Positions 8,462 to 15,997 of a stretch of 17,821 nt of DNA are shown here, piece after piece; the first letter of the stretch is position 1; each line of letters begins with the position of its first letter. The stretch is from Streptococcus parasanguinis (GTDB lineage: Bacteria; Bacillota; Bacilli; Lactobacillales; Streptococcaceae). The DNA lies in contig JAGZZN010000037.1 in NCBI GenBank assembly GCA_018377375.1, positions 1-17,821 on the forward strand, read 5' to 3'. Both the position numbers and the translations under genes were made by a program. Below the pieces are notes generated by a model that searched no databases, had not been told where the DNA came from, and was given only the letters and a program-made list of their open reading frames with translations.

Positions 8462-8656
8462 TTACTCCCAGAACAGTTGATCCAGCGTCTTATCCAAGGT
8501 CTTACAGATAGCAAGGCAGAGACTGAGGGTTGGGTTATATTTCCCTGCCTCAATCAGGCCGATGGTCTGGCGCGTCACTCCAATGGCATCTGCAAGATCC
8601 CCCTGGGTCATATCATGCTCGACCCGGGCCATTTTTAATTTGAGATTTTTCGCCAC
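8462..8656 (-). CDS. Small XRE-family transcriptional regulator, GTG start
   Basis: This is a 64-residue protein that is almost entirely one helix-turn-helix domain. The HTH runs through about residues 17-40 (QGDLADAIGVTRQTIGLIEAGK), followed by the typical NPTLSLCLAICKTLDKTLDQLF tail. It resembles the minimal XRE regulators of the YgzD/YozG type that precede membrane-protein genes. The frame is open back to 8812, but that extension reads through promoter and terminator sequence. AAAGGA lies a proper distance before a GTG at 8656, which gives a protein of family length. It heads the operon with the two membrane proteins and probably represses it through the palindromes around its own promoter. 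Confidence 0.9.
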   Translation of the reverse strand: MAKNLKLKMARVEHDMTQGDLADAIGVTRQTIGLIEAGKYNPTLSLCLAICKTLDKTLDQLFWE

Positions 8657-8686
8657 AGGCTTTTCCTTTCTTATTTTTATAGCTCT

Positions 8687-8714
8687 ATTATACACTATAT
8701 TTTCTATTTTGCAA
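8687..8714 (-). promoter_or_regulatory. Promoter of the XRE operon
   Basis: On the minus strand TTGCAA (8714-8709) and a perfect TATAAT (8692-8687) are 16 bases apart. The GTG start lies about 30 bases downstream of the -10. Confidence 0.7.
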
Positions 8715-8753
8715 TATATATCTTGCATTTTGTAAAAAATATTTTTTACAAAA
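8709..8753. promoter_or_regulatory. Candidate XRE operators around and upstream of the -35
   Basis: Two inverted repeats adjoin. TGCAA (8710-8714) and TTGCA (8723-8727) flank an eight-base AT spacer and overlap the -35. A perfect 26-base palindrome (8728-8753), with half-site TTTTGTAAAAAAT, lies just upstream. Both suit a small dimeric XRE repressor acting on its own gene. The second palindrome also follows the terminator of the upstream operon and could be incidental AT-rich structure. Confidence 0.5.
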
Positions 8754-8787
8754 CAAAAAAAGAGGCTGGAAAAAAGTCCTAGCCTCT
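8754..8787 (-). terminator. Strong terminator ending the sulfur amino acid operon
   Basis: On the minus strand AGAGGCT (8787-8781), a bulged base and an inner GGA/TCC extension, then AGCCTCT (8767-8761) form a long stem. It is followed by a T-run (8760-8755). It is separated from the last gene by the repeat at 8810-8937 and looks like part of the same composite repeat. Confidence 0.8.
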
Positions 8788-8809
8788 CAATTGTCTTTGG
8801 ATTGTCGAG

Positions 8810-8937
8810 CAAGATGCAGTGGTTGAGTGGGCTCTACTACGCTGATTTCATCAGCTTTTACAGCCCTACTCAACTGTGCGGAGGTGGGACGACGAAATTG
8901 AATTCTAACGAATTACCGATTTCTGTCCCACTCTCTT
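8810..8937. repeat. 128-bp structured intergenic repeat, copy 2
   Basis: This copy is the same as 1-128 except for three base changes (8815, 8899 and 8909). The stem-loops are conserved; the change at 8899 turns one pair of the second stem into a G-U wobble on the plus strand (A-C on the minus strand). It begins 13 bases beyond the stop of the UPF0397 gene and leads into the terminator at 8754-8787. The linking sequence 8788-8809 is probably part of a unit of about 180 bases. Both copies have the same orientation relative to the upstream gene. Confidence 0.88.
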
Positions 8938-8950
8938 ATCTTCTGTACAT

Positions 8951-9502
8951 TTAATCTTTGGTCAAACTTCCATCTTTTGTTTGAGTCCGTGCATAAGCGA
9001 TCAAGAGAAGAGAACCTGCAACAGCCACTGTTAATGCATTAAAAGAACCCGCAACAACACCTTGTAGGAAGACTTTATTGGCACTTTCCTTGTAGATAAA
9101 GACATCTCCAACCGGAGCAATCAAGCCCCAGATCACAAGGTTGGATACGATTTGAACGATGTTAAAGACAATTAATTCTTTCTTTGTCACTTCCCCTTTG
9201 AATTCACCGATTTGTTTGCGGAAGAAACCAACAAAAAGTCCAAACAAACCACTTGAAATGATCCAAGTCCACCAAAGACCACCTGACATAGCATCCTTAA
9301 TGGCATGACCAATCAAGCCGATTAAGAAACCGACAATCGGACCAAAAACTACACTAAAGAGAGCTTGAAGGGCATATTGCAACTGAATGCTCGTATTCGG
9401 TGCAGGTGCAGGGATTTGCAACATAGCAATCACGACAAAGAGGGCTGCTCCAACCCCAATAGCTACAACATCTTTAATTGAAAATAATGATTTCTGTTTC
9501 AT
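8951..9502 (-). CDS. ECF transporter S component, UPF0397 (ECF-ribofla_trS) type
   Basis: This 183-residue, highly hydrophobic protein has about five membrane spans and the UPF0397 pattern: [13 protein letters not shown] (12-24), [22 protein letters not shown] (54-75) and [17 protein letters not shown] (77-93). S components bind the substrate inside the membrane and rely on an EcfA-EcfA'-EcfT module. Databases often label this family as riboflavin-type, but that is by fold and does not prove the substrate. AGGAGATATCATA precedes the ATG. It follows the SAM hydrolase gene by 14 bases and is the last gene of the methionine-regulated operon, so a methionine-, SAM- or nucleoside-related substrate is more likely than riboflavin. 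No ECF ATPase lies in the operon; the fused one at 2676-4379 or a housekeeping module would serve. Confidence 0.88.
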   Translation of the reverse strand: MKQKSLFSIKDVVAIGVGAALFVVIAMLQIPAPAPNTSIQLQYALQALFSVVFGPIVGFLIGLIGHAIKDAMSGGLWWTWIISSGLFGLFVGFFRKQIGEFKGEVTKKELIVFNIVQIVSNLVIWGLIAPVGDVFIYKESANKVFLQGVVAGSFNALTVAVAGSLLLIAYARTQTKDGSLTKD

Positions 9503-9516
9503 TATGATATCTCCTA

Positions 9517-10365
9517 TTAATTTTCCATTTTTCTAATCTCGATATTCCAAGAAGCCCCAACTCCTACATTATAGGCCTTAGCAAAGGATCCCTGGTTGAT
9601 GGCAAGACCAACACGGTAGAGGGAATTGATATAAAGGATTGGCTGTCCAATCCGCACGTCGGCGAAAGACTTGCCGTAGGTTACTTGGTTTTGGTAAACC
9701 AGCATGTCATTGTTATAGATGGTTACTTCAAAACGTTCCCCAAATTCGGGTGCCAAATGATTGAACTCTTCCCGAGTAATGGAAGTCCAAAGAGAACCAA
9801 AGCGCACATCTAGGATGTCAACCGCACCTTTAACAAGATTGTCCTCCAGAACTGTCTCAACCACTGGGATTTCCACAATATGTTCGACACTGAGTTCTGG
9901 TCCGACGTCTTCAAAACTAATATGGCCACTGGCCAACTTAGCTCCTGTATAGGCGTAGACATCACGCCCATGGAAGGTATAAGAAAACTCTGTATTAGCT
10001 CGACGATTCTTCACTTCTGAAATCTCACGGATAGCAACAATCCCTACATGTTTCTTGATAAAAGAGAGAGTTCCATTATCCGGAGTGACAATGTATTGAT
10101 TTTTCGCCGTTTTAGCTACCACACTCTTTCGTTTGGAACCGACACCAGGATCGACCACCGAAACAAAGGTTGTCCCTTCTGGCCAGTAATCTACTGTCTG
10201 AAAGAGACGGTAACTCCCTTCAAAAATATTGTAGGGGGTAATATCATGAGTTAAGTGGTGAATTTTAAGGGTTGGTGATTCTTCTAAAGCAACCCCAATC
10301 ATAGCTGATACTGCTCCATCCACCAAACCAAAGTCTGACTGAAGAACTAGTAAATTATTGTGCAT
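9517..10365 (-). CDS. S-adenosyl-L-methionine hydrolase (DUF62 family)
   Basis: This 282-residue protein is of the DUF62/SAM hydroxide adenosyltransferase family, related to fluorinase and chlorinase. The family members studied cleave SAM with water to adenosine and L-methionine. Visible motifs are SDFG (10-13), VDPGVGS (71-77), TPDNG (94-98) and FHGRD (131-135). The Asp-Arg-His triad of the hydroxide-activating enzymes is present as Asp72, Arg79 and His132, favouring hydrolysis over halogenation. An N-terminal DUF62 domain (about 1-160) is followed by a beta-barrel domain. AAAGGAG precedes the ATG, which overlaps the upstream S component gene by 11 bases. Lying between two ECF S components behind metNPQ, it may recover methionine from imported SAM or a related compound. 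The family is sure; the pathway role is inferred. Confidence 0.9.
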   Translation of the reverse strand: MHNNLLVLQSDFGLVDGAVSAMIGVALEESPTLKIHHLTHDITPYNIFEGSYRLFQTVDYWPEGTTFVSVVDPGVGSKRKSVVAKTAKNQYIVTPDNGTLSFIKKHVGIVAIREISEVKNRRANTEFSYTFHGRDVYAYTGAKLASGHISFEDVGPELSVEHIVEIPVVETVLEDNLVKGAVDILDVRFGSLWTSITREEFNHLAPEFGERFEVTIYNNDMLVYQNQVTYGKSFADVRIGQPILYINSLYRVGLAINQGSFAKAYNVGVGASWNIEIRKMEN

Positions 10366-10951
10366 CTTTATCTCCTTTTTTGGCCAATAATGGAAGAAGG
10401 ATGTTCGATAGTCCCCACCCTAATCCAGCACCCAGTATAACTGTGAGGACAAACCAAGTGATGGTCGCTAGATCTGGTGATACCATCACCCGATTGACAT
10501 AGTCTATCGATTTACCACGATCCAGTAACGACATGCGGTAACTGGCTGGATAGAACCACATCATAAGAATGGGCCCTGTTGTCGCAAAGGCAAAAATAAC
10601 AAAAGACAAGGCATTTCGTAAATTCGAGCGAAAACGACCACTTGAGGCGACCATCTCCGCAAAACTTCCGGCGATCAAGGCTGGAATAAAGGCCCCTGCG
10701 CCGTGACGTGAAAAGAGGAAGAAGGATCCGATCACGCAGCCAACTATAAAGATAGATCCAACTCCTTTTATTTTTTCTAGATAATAGCGGTAGATCGTCC
10801 CGCCAAACAAGGCTGAAAAGGCAGGAGCATAAAACATATTTCCTTGATGATCGACCAGATTTCCAACTAAGACCCCCAGTCCAATCGCAAGAAAATAGAG
10901 GAAAGTGAAGGCTCCAACTTGTTTTATTTGATTCACGTTTATTCTATTCAT
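10355..10951 (-). CDS. ECF transporter S component, MptD/Trep_Strep type
   Basis: This 198-residue membrane protein has about five to six hydrophobic spans (near 12-30, 39-50, 62-80, 82-97, 112-135 and 158-180). It has a basic segment ASSGRFRSNLRN (101-112) and conserved HG (84-85), SFAEMVASSG (95-104) and a following TGP. This pattern fits the MptD/TIGR02185 (Trep_Strep) group of putative ECF S components, whose substrates are mostly unknown. It starts 12 bases after the metP stop, with a weak AGGAT ribosome site, and its end overlaps the SAM hydrolase start. Two S components in one methionine operon are unusual and suggest two related substrates. Alternatively it may be an accessory subunit that does not bind substrate. 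Confidence 0.75.
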   Translation of the reverse strand: MNRINVNQIKQVGAFTFLYFLAIGLGVLVGNLVDHQGNMFYAPAFSALFGGTIYRYYLEKIKGVGSIFIVGCVIGSFFLFSRHGAGAFIPALIAGSFAEMVASSGRFRSNLRNALSFVIFAFATTGPILMMWFYPASYRMSLLDRGKSIDYVNRVMVSPDLATITWFVLTVILGAGLGWGLSNILLPLLAKKGDKDAQ

Positions 10952-10963
10952 TGGATACTGATC

Positions 10964-11656
10964 CTAACGGTGGCTAATTTTCTTCGAAAGGAAGTCCCCG
11001 ATAAATTGGACCAGAACGATCAGAATCAGGATCAATAAGGTCGCCACAAAGATGACATCATTGTTAAACATATTTTTCCCGTAGTTGATGGCCAAGGTTC
11101 CTAATCCTCCAGCACCAACGGCACCCGCCATGGCGGTTTCTCCGATCAAGGAAATGATGGTCACTGTTGTCACACGGATCAAATCAGGAAGCCCTTCACG
11201 CAGGTAGACTCCGACAATATCCCAGAAGGTTGCCCCACTGGCTTGCGCTGCTTCAATCACGCCTCCATCCAACTCGGACAAGACCACTTGGACTTGGCGG
11301 GCAAAGAATGGAAAGACAGCCAAGGATAGCGGAACAAGGGCTGCTGTAGGACCGATGGTATTTTTCAAGAGCAAGTAGGTCAAGGGATTAATAAAGGCCA
11401 ACAAGATAATGAAAGGAATGGCGCGGAACAAGGAAGTAATCTTATCCAAAATTTGGAAAACGATTCTATTTTCGATGACACCACCTGGACGGGTCAAGAC
11501 TAACAAAAGTCCTGTCACCAAACCTAAAAATCCACCAATAATGAAGGAAATAACGGTCATGTAAAGAGTCAAGTAAATAGCGGTTCCCCATCCATACTGG
11601 CCAGACCACCCTAATTTATAGACATTTGGTAAATATGTTTGAATTAACTGGATCAT
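10964..11656 (-). CDS. metP: Methionine ABC transporter permease
   Basis: This 230-residue MetI-type permease of the methionine uptake transporter has five to six membrane spans. The cytoplasmic EAA-like coupling loop is visible (about 130-152: [24 protein letters not shown]). The conserved [17 protein letters not shown] segment (177-193) also marks the family. The ATG overlaps the metN stop in an ATGA arrangement, indicating translational coupling. With MetN and MetQ it forms a complete MetNPQ importer for D- and L-methionine. Streptococci usually call it metP, others metI. Confidence 0.95.
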   Translation of the reverse strand: MIQLIQTYLPNVYKLGWSGQYGWGTAIYLTLYMTVISFIIGGFLGLVTGLLLVLTRPGGVIENRIVFQILDKITSLFRAIPFIILLAFINPLTYLLLKNTIGPTAALVPLSLAVFPFFARQVQVVLSELDGGVIEAAQASGATFWDIVGVYLREGLPDLIRVTTVTIISLIGETAMAGAVGAGGLGTLAINYGKNMFNNDVIFVATLLILILIVLVQFIGDFLSKKISHR

Positions 11657-12720
11657 GCTTTTCTCCCATCTTTCACAATAGTCACGGAAACTCCTGCATT
11701 TTCTAACTCAGCTTTGGCCGTTTCCAGATTTTGAGTCTCACCTGATAAGATGACCACCAATTCTCCGACAGGAGTGTGATCAAGGATCTCGATGTTCCCA
11801 AATAAAATGTTGGCAGATACTTGGTACTGCTTGTAAATATCATTGATGATGGCTGTATCTGTCACAGAACCTGCATACTTAAGATGCGCTAAAATCGAAT
11901 CATCAGGCAAGTTCTTCACAATCGCTTGTTGATTGATTTTCACCATGGCTTCATCGATTCCTGTTGCAACCGTGATAAAGTCTTGCGTCAAAGCATTTTT
12001 CGGATTCGAGAAGATATCTAACACAGACCCTTCTTCAATCAGTTCGCCATTTTGCATGACAGCTACCCGGTTGGCAATATCTTTGACAATTTGCATCTCA
12101 TGGGTGATCAAGACAATGGTTAAGCCAAGTTTTTTGTTTAACTCTTGCAACAAAGCTAGAATTTGTTTGGTCGTCTTTGGATCCAAGGCTGAAGTTGACT
12201 CATCTGAGATCAAAATTTTTGGATCGTTGGCAAGGGCACGCGCAATCGCTACCCGCTGCTTTTGTCCACCAGACAATTGGGCTGGGTAATTTTCTGCACG
12301 GTCAGCTAGACCAACCAAATCCAACAATTTCGCCACTTTCTCATTCTTTTGTTCTTTGTTTAATTTAGAATGTTTAAGAGCAAAGGCTACATTTTCTGCG
12401 ACAGTCATTTGAGCCATCAAGTTGAAGTGTTGGAAGATCATCCCGATATCCCGACGTTTCTCCCGAAGGGCAGCCGGTTTTAGGGTCACCTGATCTTGAT
12501 AAATCACATCTCCATCCACAGTGATGGTTCCGGCGCTAGGCACTTGCAAGAGATTGATCACCCGAACCAAGGTCGATTTCCCGGCTCCGGAATACCCTAC
12601 AATCCCATAGATATCGCCTTCATTAATATGAATGGTCACATCTTTGACGGCTTGGATCTGACGTTTCTTTTGCTGGAAGGTCACATCAATGTGGTCCAGC
12701 TGAATCATTGCTTTACTCAT
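11653..12720 (-). CDS. metN: Methionine ABC transporter ATPase with NIL domain
   Basis: This ABC ATPase of 355 residues has Walker [10 protein letters not shown] (42-50), Q-loop at about 97, signature LSGGQ (149-153), Walker B ILISDE (169-174) and His207. The C-terminal 80 or so residues (about 275-355) form the NIL (ACT-like) domain typical of MetN, which binds methionine and inhibits transport when internal methionine is high. The Walker B region reads SDESTSALD in place of the common DEPTSALD, which is frequent in MetN. The start overlaps the peptidase gene by eight bases; AAAGGAG lies somewhat far upstream, so the second Met at residue 5 cannot be excluded. Confidence 0.95.
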   Translation of the reverse strand: MSKAMIQLDHIDVTFQQKKRQIQAVKDVTIHINEGDIYGIVGYSGAGKSTLVRVINLLQVPSAGTITVDGDVIYQDQVTLKPAALREKRRDIGMIFQHFNLMAQMTVAENVAFALKHSKLNKEQKNEKVAKLLDLVGLADRAENYPAQLSGGQKQRVAIARALANDPKILISDESTSALDPKTTKQILALLQELNKKLGLTIVLITHEMQIVKDIANRVAVMQNGELIEEGSVLDIFSNPKNALTQDFITVATGIDEAMVKINQQAIVKNLPDDSILAHLKYAGSVTDTAIINDIYKQYQVSANILFGNIEILDHTPVGELVVILSGETQNLETAKAELENAGVSVTIVKDGRKA

Positions 12721-14086
12721 AACTTGCTATTAACTCCTTTATCAATTCAATATGGGTGTAATAATCGGCGATTTTCACATTTTCGTCGCCCCCATGATCA
12801 CGGCTATTGGCATTGCCAATTCCAAAGGCTGCCATCGGCACCTGCAAAGCCTCAAAGACCGTGTGCATTGGCCCTGTTCCCGCTGTTGTTGGAAGAACAG
12901 AAACTCCTTCTCTATAGAAATCTTTGGCCAGCCGTATGACATTTAAAATCGATGGGGCACTCATATCACTTCGGTAACTCATTTCACCGAGAGTATAGAC
13001 CAATTCGACCTGATTATAGCCATTTTTCTTCAATTGCTGCTTGATCTTTTCTAAGACATCCTTGGGATCCAGTCCAGGAACCAAGCGCACCTCCATCTTG
13101 GCACGCGCCTCTGCCGGAAGAATCGTTTTAACACCTTGTCCTTGGTAACCAGAGCCAAAACCTTCAATATTCAGGGCTGGTTCAAAATAGAAACGGCGCA
13201 GGAATTCTTTTCGGTCTTCCTTCAAGATTGGAAGGGTTAGACCATAGGTTTCCGCTACATCTTCTGGTCCTTTGTTGGCATATTGCTCGATCAAAGCTAG
13301 CTCGCGTTCATTGGGTTCTTGGATCTGATCATAAATCCCATCCACCAAGATTCGGCCTTCTTTGTCACGAAGACTGGCGATAGCATTTAACAAATACCAA
13401 GAAGCAGAGTCTACCACACCGCCATAGCTGGAATGAATATCCACTTCTGCACTCTTCACCACCATATCAAAGGTGACGATCCCCTTGCTACCACCGGAAA
13501 TTTCCAACTGACCCTGATTATTTCGTGTGCCTTGTTCCCAGACTAGGAGGTCTGCCCCACGCAAGTGTTTCTTGTGTTTGGCCAAGTATTTATCCAAGTC
13601 AGTCGATGCAGACTCCTCTGCCCCTTCGATGATAAAGGTGATATTGACTGGCAAATCGCCACTTTCACGAATGTATTTTCGAAGAGCTGTGAGACGAGCT
13701 GTGATATGCCCCTTATCATCATCAACCCCTCGACCGTACATGGTTCCATAATGAACTGACAAGGTGAAGGGGGCTCCCGTCCAAGGTTGGTCTCCATCAG
13801 CTGGTACCGTATCATAGTGGTTATAAAAAATGATGGTTTTGGCTTCAGGATTTGGCGAGAAAAATTTGGCAATCACAAAAGGTGCTGTGTAACTATCATC
13901 CACTTCGACTTTGGCTCCTGCAGCTGTAAAAATTTCCCCCAAATAGTTGGCTACTTCCTTGAGACCAACTTGTTGGGCAAAGATGGATTTTTTTGAAATC
14001 AATGTTCGCAACACTTCAAAATAATGTTGTGCGACCTCATCATTTTCAAATTTACGGATTTGTTCCGCTTCTGTTGCAAAAGGCAT
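12713..14086 (-). CDS. M20 family metallopeptidase (di/tripeptidase or deacylase)
   Basis: This M20 zinc peptidase has 457 residues, in the range of the larger Cys-Gly/carnosine dipeptidase-like members. Metal-site residues are visible: His90-x-Asp92, the bridging aspartate in GRGVDDDKG (about Asp123), the Glu157-Glu158 pair (catalytic base and ligand) and a late His in SRDHGG. A dimerisation or lid domain lies between about residues 195 and 330. There is no signal peptide, so it acts in the cytoplasm. AGGAGG sits five bases before the ATG. I recall the same gene between metQ and metN in pneumococcus. The position suggests it frees methionine or cysteine from a small peptide or acyl derivative taken up by the cell, but the substrate is inferred. 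Confidence 0.88.
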   Translation of the reverse strand: MPFATEAEQIRKFENDEVAQHYFEVLRTLISKKSIFAQQVGLKEVANYLGEIFTAAGAKVEVDDSYTAPFVIAKFFSPNPEAKTIIFYNHYDTVPADGDQPWTGAPFTLSVHYGTMYGRGVDDDKGHITARLTALRKYIRESGDLPVNITFIIEGAEESASTDLDKYLAKHKKHLRGADLLVWEQGTRNNQGQLEISGGSKGIVTFDMVVKSAEVDIHSSYGGVVDSASWYLLNAIASLRDKEGRILVDGIYDQIQEPNERELALIEQYANKGPEDVAETYGLTLPILKEDRKEFLRRFYFEPALNIEGFGSGYQGQGVKTILPAEARAKMEVRLVPGLDPKDVLEKIKQQLKKNGYNQVELVYTLGEMSYRSDMSAPSILNVIRLAKDFYREGVSVLPTTAGTGPMHTVFEALQVPMAAFGIGNANSRDHGGDENVKIADYYTHIELIKELIASYE

Positions 14087-14109
14087 GCATTCCTCCTAAT
14101 ACACGATAA

Positions 14110-14135
14110 GAGGTAGAGAATTGCTTCTCCACCTC
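14110..14135 (-). promoter_or_regulatory. Intercistronic stem-loop between metQ and the peptidase gene
   Basis: On the minus strand GAGGTGGAGAA (14135-14125), loop GCAA, TTCTCTACCTC (14120-14110) makes an 11-base stem with one G-U pair. It is followed by TTATCG rather than a T-run, so it is not a full terminator. It probably protects the metQ mRNA end or weakly attenuates the genes downstream, a common arrangement behind binding-protein genes that are made in excess. Confidence 0.6.
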
Positions 14136-14158
14136 CTTCATACACTTGAGATCGAATC

Positions 14159-15022
14159 TTAGAAGACTGGTTGGTCCATTCCTTCTGAAGATTCTTCGAT
14201 CACTTTCTTCACATTGTCTTTGTGATAGGCTTTGATGATTTCTTTGATTGCTTTTGCTTTATCAGATTTTTCCCAATCTTTCTTAGCAGCGATCACGTTG
14301 TACCATTGTTTTGAGTTGTTGTCTTTCTTTTCAACATAGATAGCTTTTTTGAAATCAACGCCTGCTTCACGAACGAAGGTATTGTTGATGACTGCAGCAT
14401 CCACTGATGGAAGAGCAGATGGTGTTTGTGAAGCATCCAGTTCAGAAATCTTCAAATCTTTTGAATTTTCTTTGATGTTTGACACGTTTGCCAATTGACC
14501 ATCTTTGGTATCCAATTTAATCAAACCAGCTGATTGCAAGACATACAAGGCACGGCTTTCATTTGTTGGGTCATTTGGTACAGCGATTGTTCCACCTTTA
14601 GGAATTTCTTTAATTGAAGTGTATTTGTTTTTACCGTTTTCTGTACCAGAGTAAAGACGGATTGGAGCGATGTACGTATCTGCTACTGCAACAAGGGCAT
14701 TGTCGTTTTTAGAGTTCCAGTTATCAAGGAAGTTGTAGTGTTGGAAAGCATTGATATCCACGCTACCATCTTTTACAGCTACGTTTGGTTGTGAGTAGTC
14801 TGTAAATTGAGTGAATTCCAATTTGATTCCTGTTTTAGCGTCATCCAAGTTCTTTTGAACTTGATCCCAACGAGCTTTTTCAGTGTCGCTCAAAGTCATA
14901 ACACCCACTTTTACAGTTGTTTCACCATCTTTGCTAGATGATTTTGAAGAACCACATGCTGCAAGAGCAAATGTTGCAATAGCTGCAAGAGCTGTTAAAC
15001 CAAGAATTTTTTTCAATTTCAT
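14159..15022 (-). CDS. metQ: Methionine-binding lipoprotein MetQ
   Basis: This is a 287-residue substrate-binding lipoprotein. The N-terminus has Lys residues, a hydrophobic stretch and the lipobox LAAC (20-23), giving lipidation at Cys23. A Ser-rich linker follows, then the NlpA/MetQ domain: VKVGVMTLSD (37-46), followed by the FTQFTDYSQPN region and an AFQHYNFLD segment, both characteristic of methionine-binding proteins. It delivers methionine to MetNP on the outer membrane face. AAAGGAG precedes the ATG at normal spacing, and the gene lies 24 bases behind the other lipoprotein gene. The order binding protein - metQ - M20 - metN - metP matches streptococcal methionine operons. Confidence 0.95.
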   Translation of the reverse strand: MKLKKILGLTALAAIATFALAACGSSKSSSKDGETTVKVGVMTLSDTEKARWDQVQKNLDDAKTGIKLEFTQFTDYSQPNVAVKDGSVDINAFQHYNFLDNWNSKNDNALVAVADTYIAPIRLYSGTENGKNKYTSIKEIPKGGTIAVPNDPTNESRALYVLQSAGLIKLDTKDGQLANVSNIKENSKDLKISELDASQTPSALPSVDAAVINNTFVREAGVDFKKAIYVEKKDNNSKQWYNVIAAKKDWEKSDKAKAIKEIIKAYHKDNVKKVIEESSEGMDQPVF

Positions 15023-15046
15023 TTTGAAGTCTCCTTTAATTAAATA

Positions 15047-15874
15047 TTATTCTTTAATATCTTTTGCTTCTGGTAGATAAACTCCACCAAAGTATTTTTT
15101 AGACAGTTTTTCAAGGGTTCCATTGTCATAGAGTTCCTTGATACGTTTGTTGACAAATTTTTGAAGGTCTTTATCTTCTTTTGCAATAATTGGATACACA
15201 TAAGGTTGTTGGTCGCTTGGAAGCTCGATAACCTTCAAGTTGTCATAGCCTTGATCACGAATGATAGTATCTACTGAGATCCGTTCGAAGATCTTGTAAT
15301 CTGTACGACCATCCGCTAGATTAGCCATGATGGTTTGAATGGTTCCATCTGTGTATTGCAAGTCAGTTGGATTATCTGAATGTTTTTTATTGTAATCTTC
15401 TAATTGTTTAGCAGTAGATGTTCCTTGAACAACTTCTGTTTTCTTGCCACCAATGTCATCCAAAGATTTAATAGAAGAATCTTTTGGTACGACCAATACT
15501 AGTGGATTACGAGCATATGGATTTGGATAGAGGTATTTTTCTTCCCGCTCTTTTGAGTAGCTGATGTTGTTGGCACCGATTTGGAAACGGTCACTATCTA
15601 AGCCAGCAAAGACTGAAGACCACTCTGTCTTGTTAAAGTTCACTTCGTATTTGTCTGAACCTTTAAAGATTTCACGCAATACTTCGATTTCATAACCAGT
15701 TAGCTTGCCGTCTTTTTCTTCATAAGAGAAGGGTTTGGTTGTTCCAACAGTCCCAACTTCAATGGTTTTCTTCCCACTGGCTGATTTGCCAGATGAACAT
15801 GCTACTAAAGCACTGGTTGCAAGGACTGCAACTAATCCTAAAGCAGAATACTTAATCACTTTTTTTAGATTCAT
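15047..15874 (-). CDS. Polar amino acid (probably cystine) binding lipoprotein
   Basis: This 275-residue family 3 substrate-binding lipoprotein has lipobox LVAC (23-26, lipidated Cys26) and a GKSASGKK linker. The mature domain includes [26 protein letters not shown] (42-67) and the segment [23 protein letters not shown], typical of binding proteins for cystine and other polar amino acids. AAGGAG precedes the ATG. It has no matching permease or ATPase in the window, so it must serve a transporter encoded elsewhere. Homologues at this place in other streptococci are, as I recall, called AtmA or TcyA-like. Its own promoter with a CmbR-like box supports a cysteine or cystine role. The exact ligand is inferred. 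Confidence 0.88.
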   Translation of the reverse strand: MNLKKVIKYSALGLVAVLATSALVACSSGKSASGKKTIEVGTVGTTKPFSYEEKDGKLTGYEIEVLREIFKGSDKYEVNFNKTEWSSVFAGLDSDRFQIGANNISYSKEREEKYLYPNPYARNPLVLVVPKDSSIKSLDDIGGKKTEVVQGTSTAKQLEDYNKKHSDNPTDLQYTDGTIQTIMANLADGRTDYKIFERISVDTIIRDQGYDNLKVIELPSDQQPYVYPIIAKEDKDLQKFVNKRIKELYDNGTLEKLSKKYFGGVYLPEAKDIKE

Positions 15875-15929
15875 AGGATCTCCTTATTCGTTTCAGGCAC
15901 ATAAAACGCCATTTTAAAAGTATTTTTTA

Positions 15930-15958
15930 ATTTTATCAAAAAAGCATTTACTTGCCTA
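15930..15958 (-). promoter_or_regulatory. Internal promoter ahead of the binding lipoprotein gene
   Basis: On the minus strand TAGGCA (15958-15953) and TAAAAT (15935-15930) are 17 bases apart. The predicted start of transcription is near 15923, which leaves a leader of about 50 bases. Confidence 0.55.
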
Positions 15959-15970
15959 ATATATATTTTT

Positions 15971-15997
15971 TATGGAGGTGATAGTTTTTCTTTATCA
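15971..15997 (-). promoter_or_regulatory. Candidate CmbR/CysR box
   Basis: On the minus strand TGATA, nine bases, TATCA (15997-15979) fits the streptococcal CmbR motif TGATA-N9-TATCA-N2-4-TGATA as I recall it. The third element is degenerate: CCATA after three bases, with three of five matching. The box centre is about 65 bases upstream of the predicted start of the internal promoter, the usual place for a LysR-type activator. It overlaps the stop codon of the M20D gene. The inverted repeat could also form a small hairpin, but no T-run follows, so a terminator is unlikely. Confidence 0.55.

Noticed and set aside
8657..8812. N-terminal extension of the XRE protein up to 8812
   Set aside because: The extension covers a perfect -10, the palindromes and the terminator hairpin. 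A GTG with a good ribosome site at 8656 gives the normal family length.
8951..9502. Riboflavin transporter S component
   Set aside because: The label would rest only on the fold family name. The methionine operon context and absence of riboflavin genes or an FMN riboswitch speak against it.
9517..10365. Halogenase (chlorinase/fluorinase) instead of SAM hydrolase
   Set aside because: The Asp72-Arg79-His132 triad for water activation is present, which fits the hydrolase branch. No halometabolite genes are nearby.
15979..15997. Terminator after the M20D gene
   Set aside because: The six-base stem has a nine-base loop and no T-run. It matches a regulator box better than a terminator.
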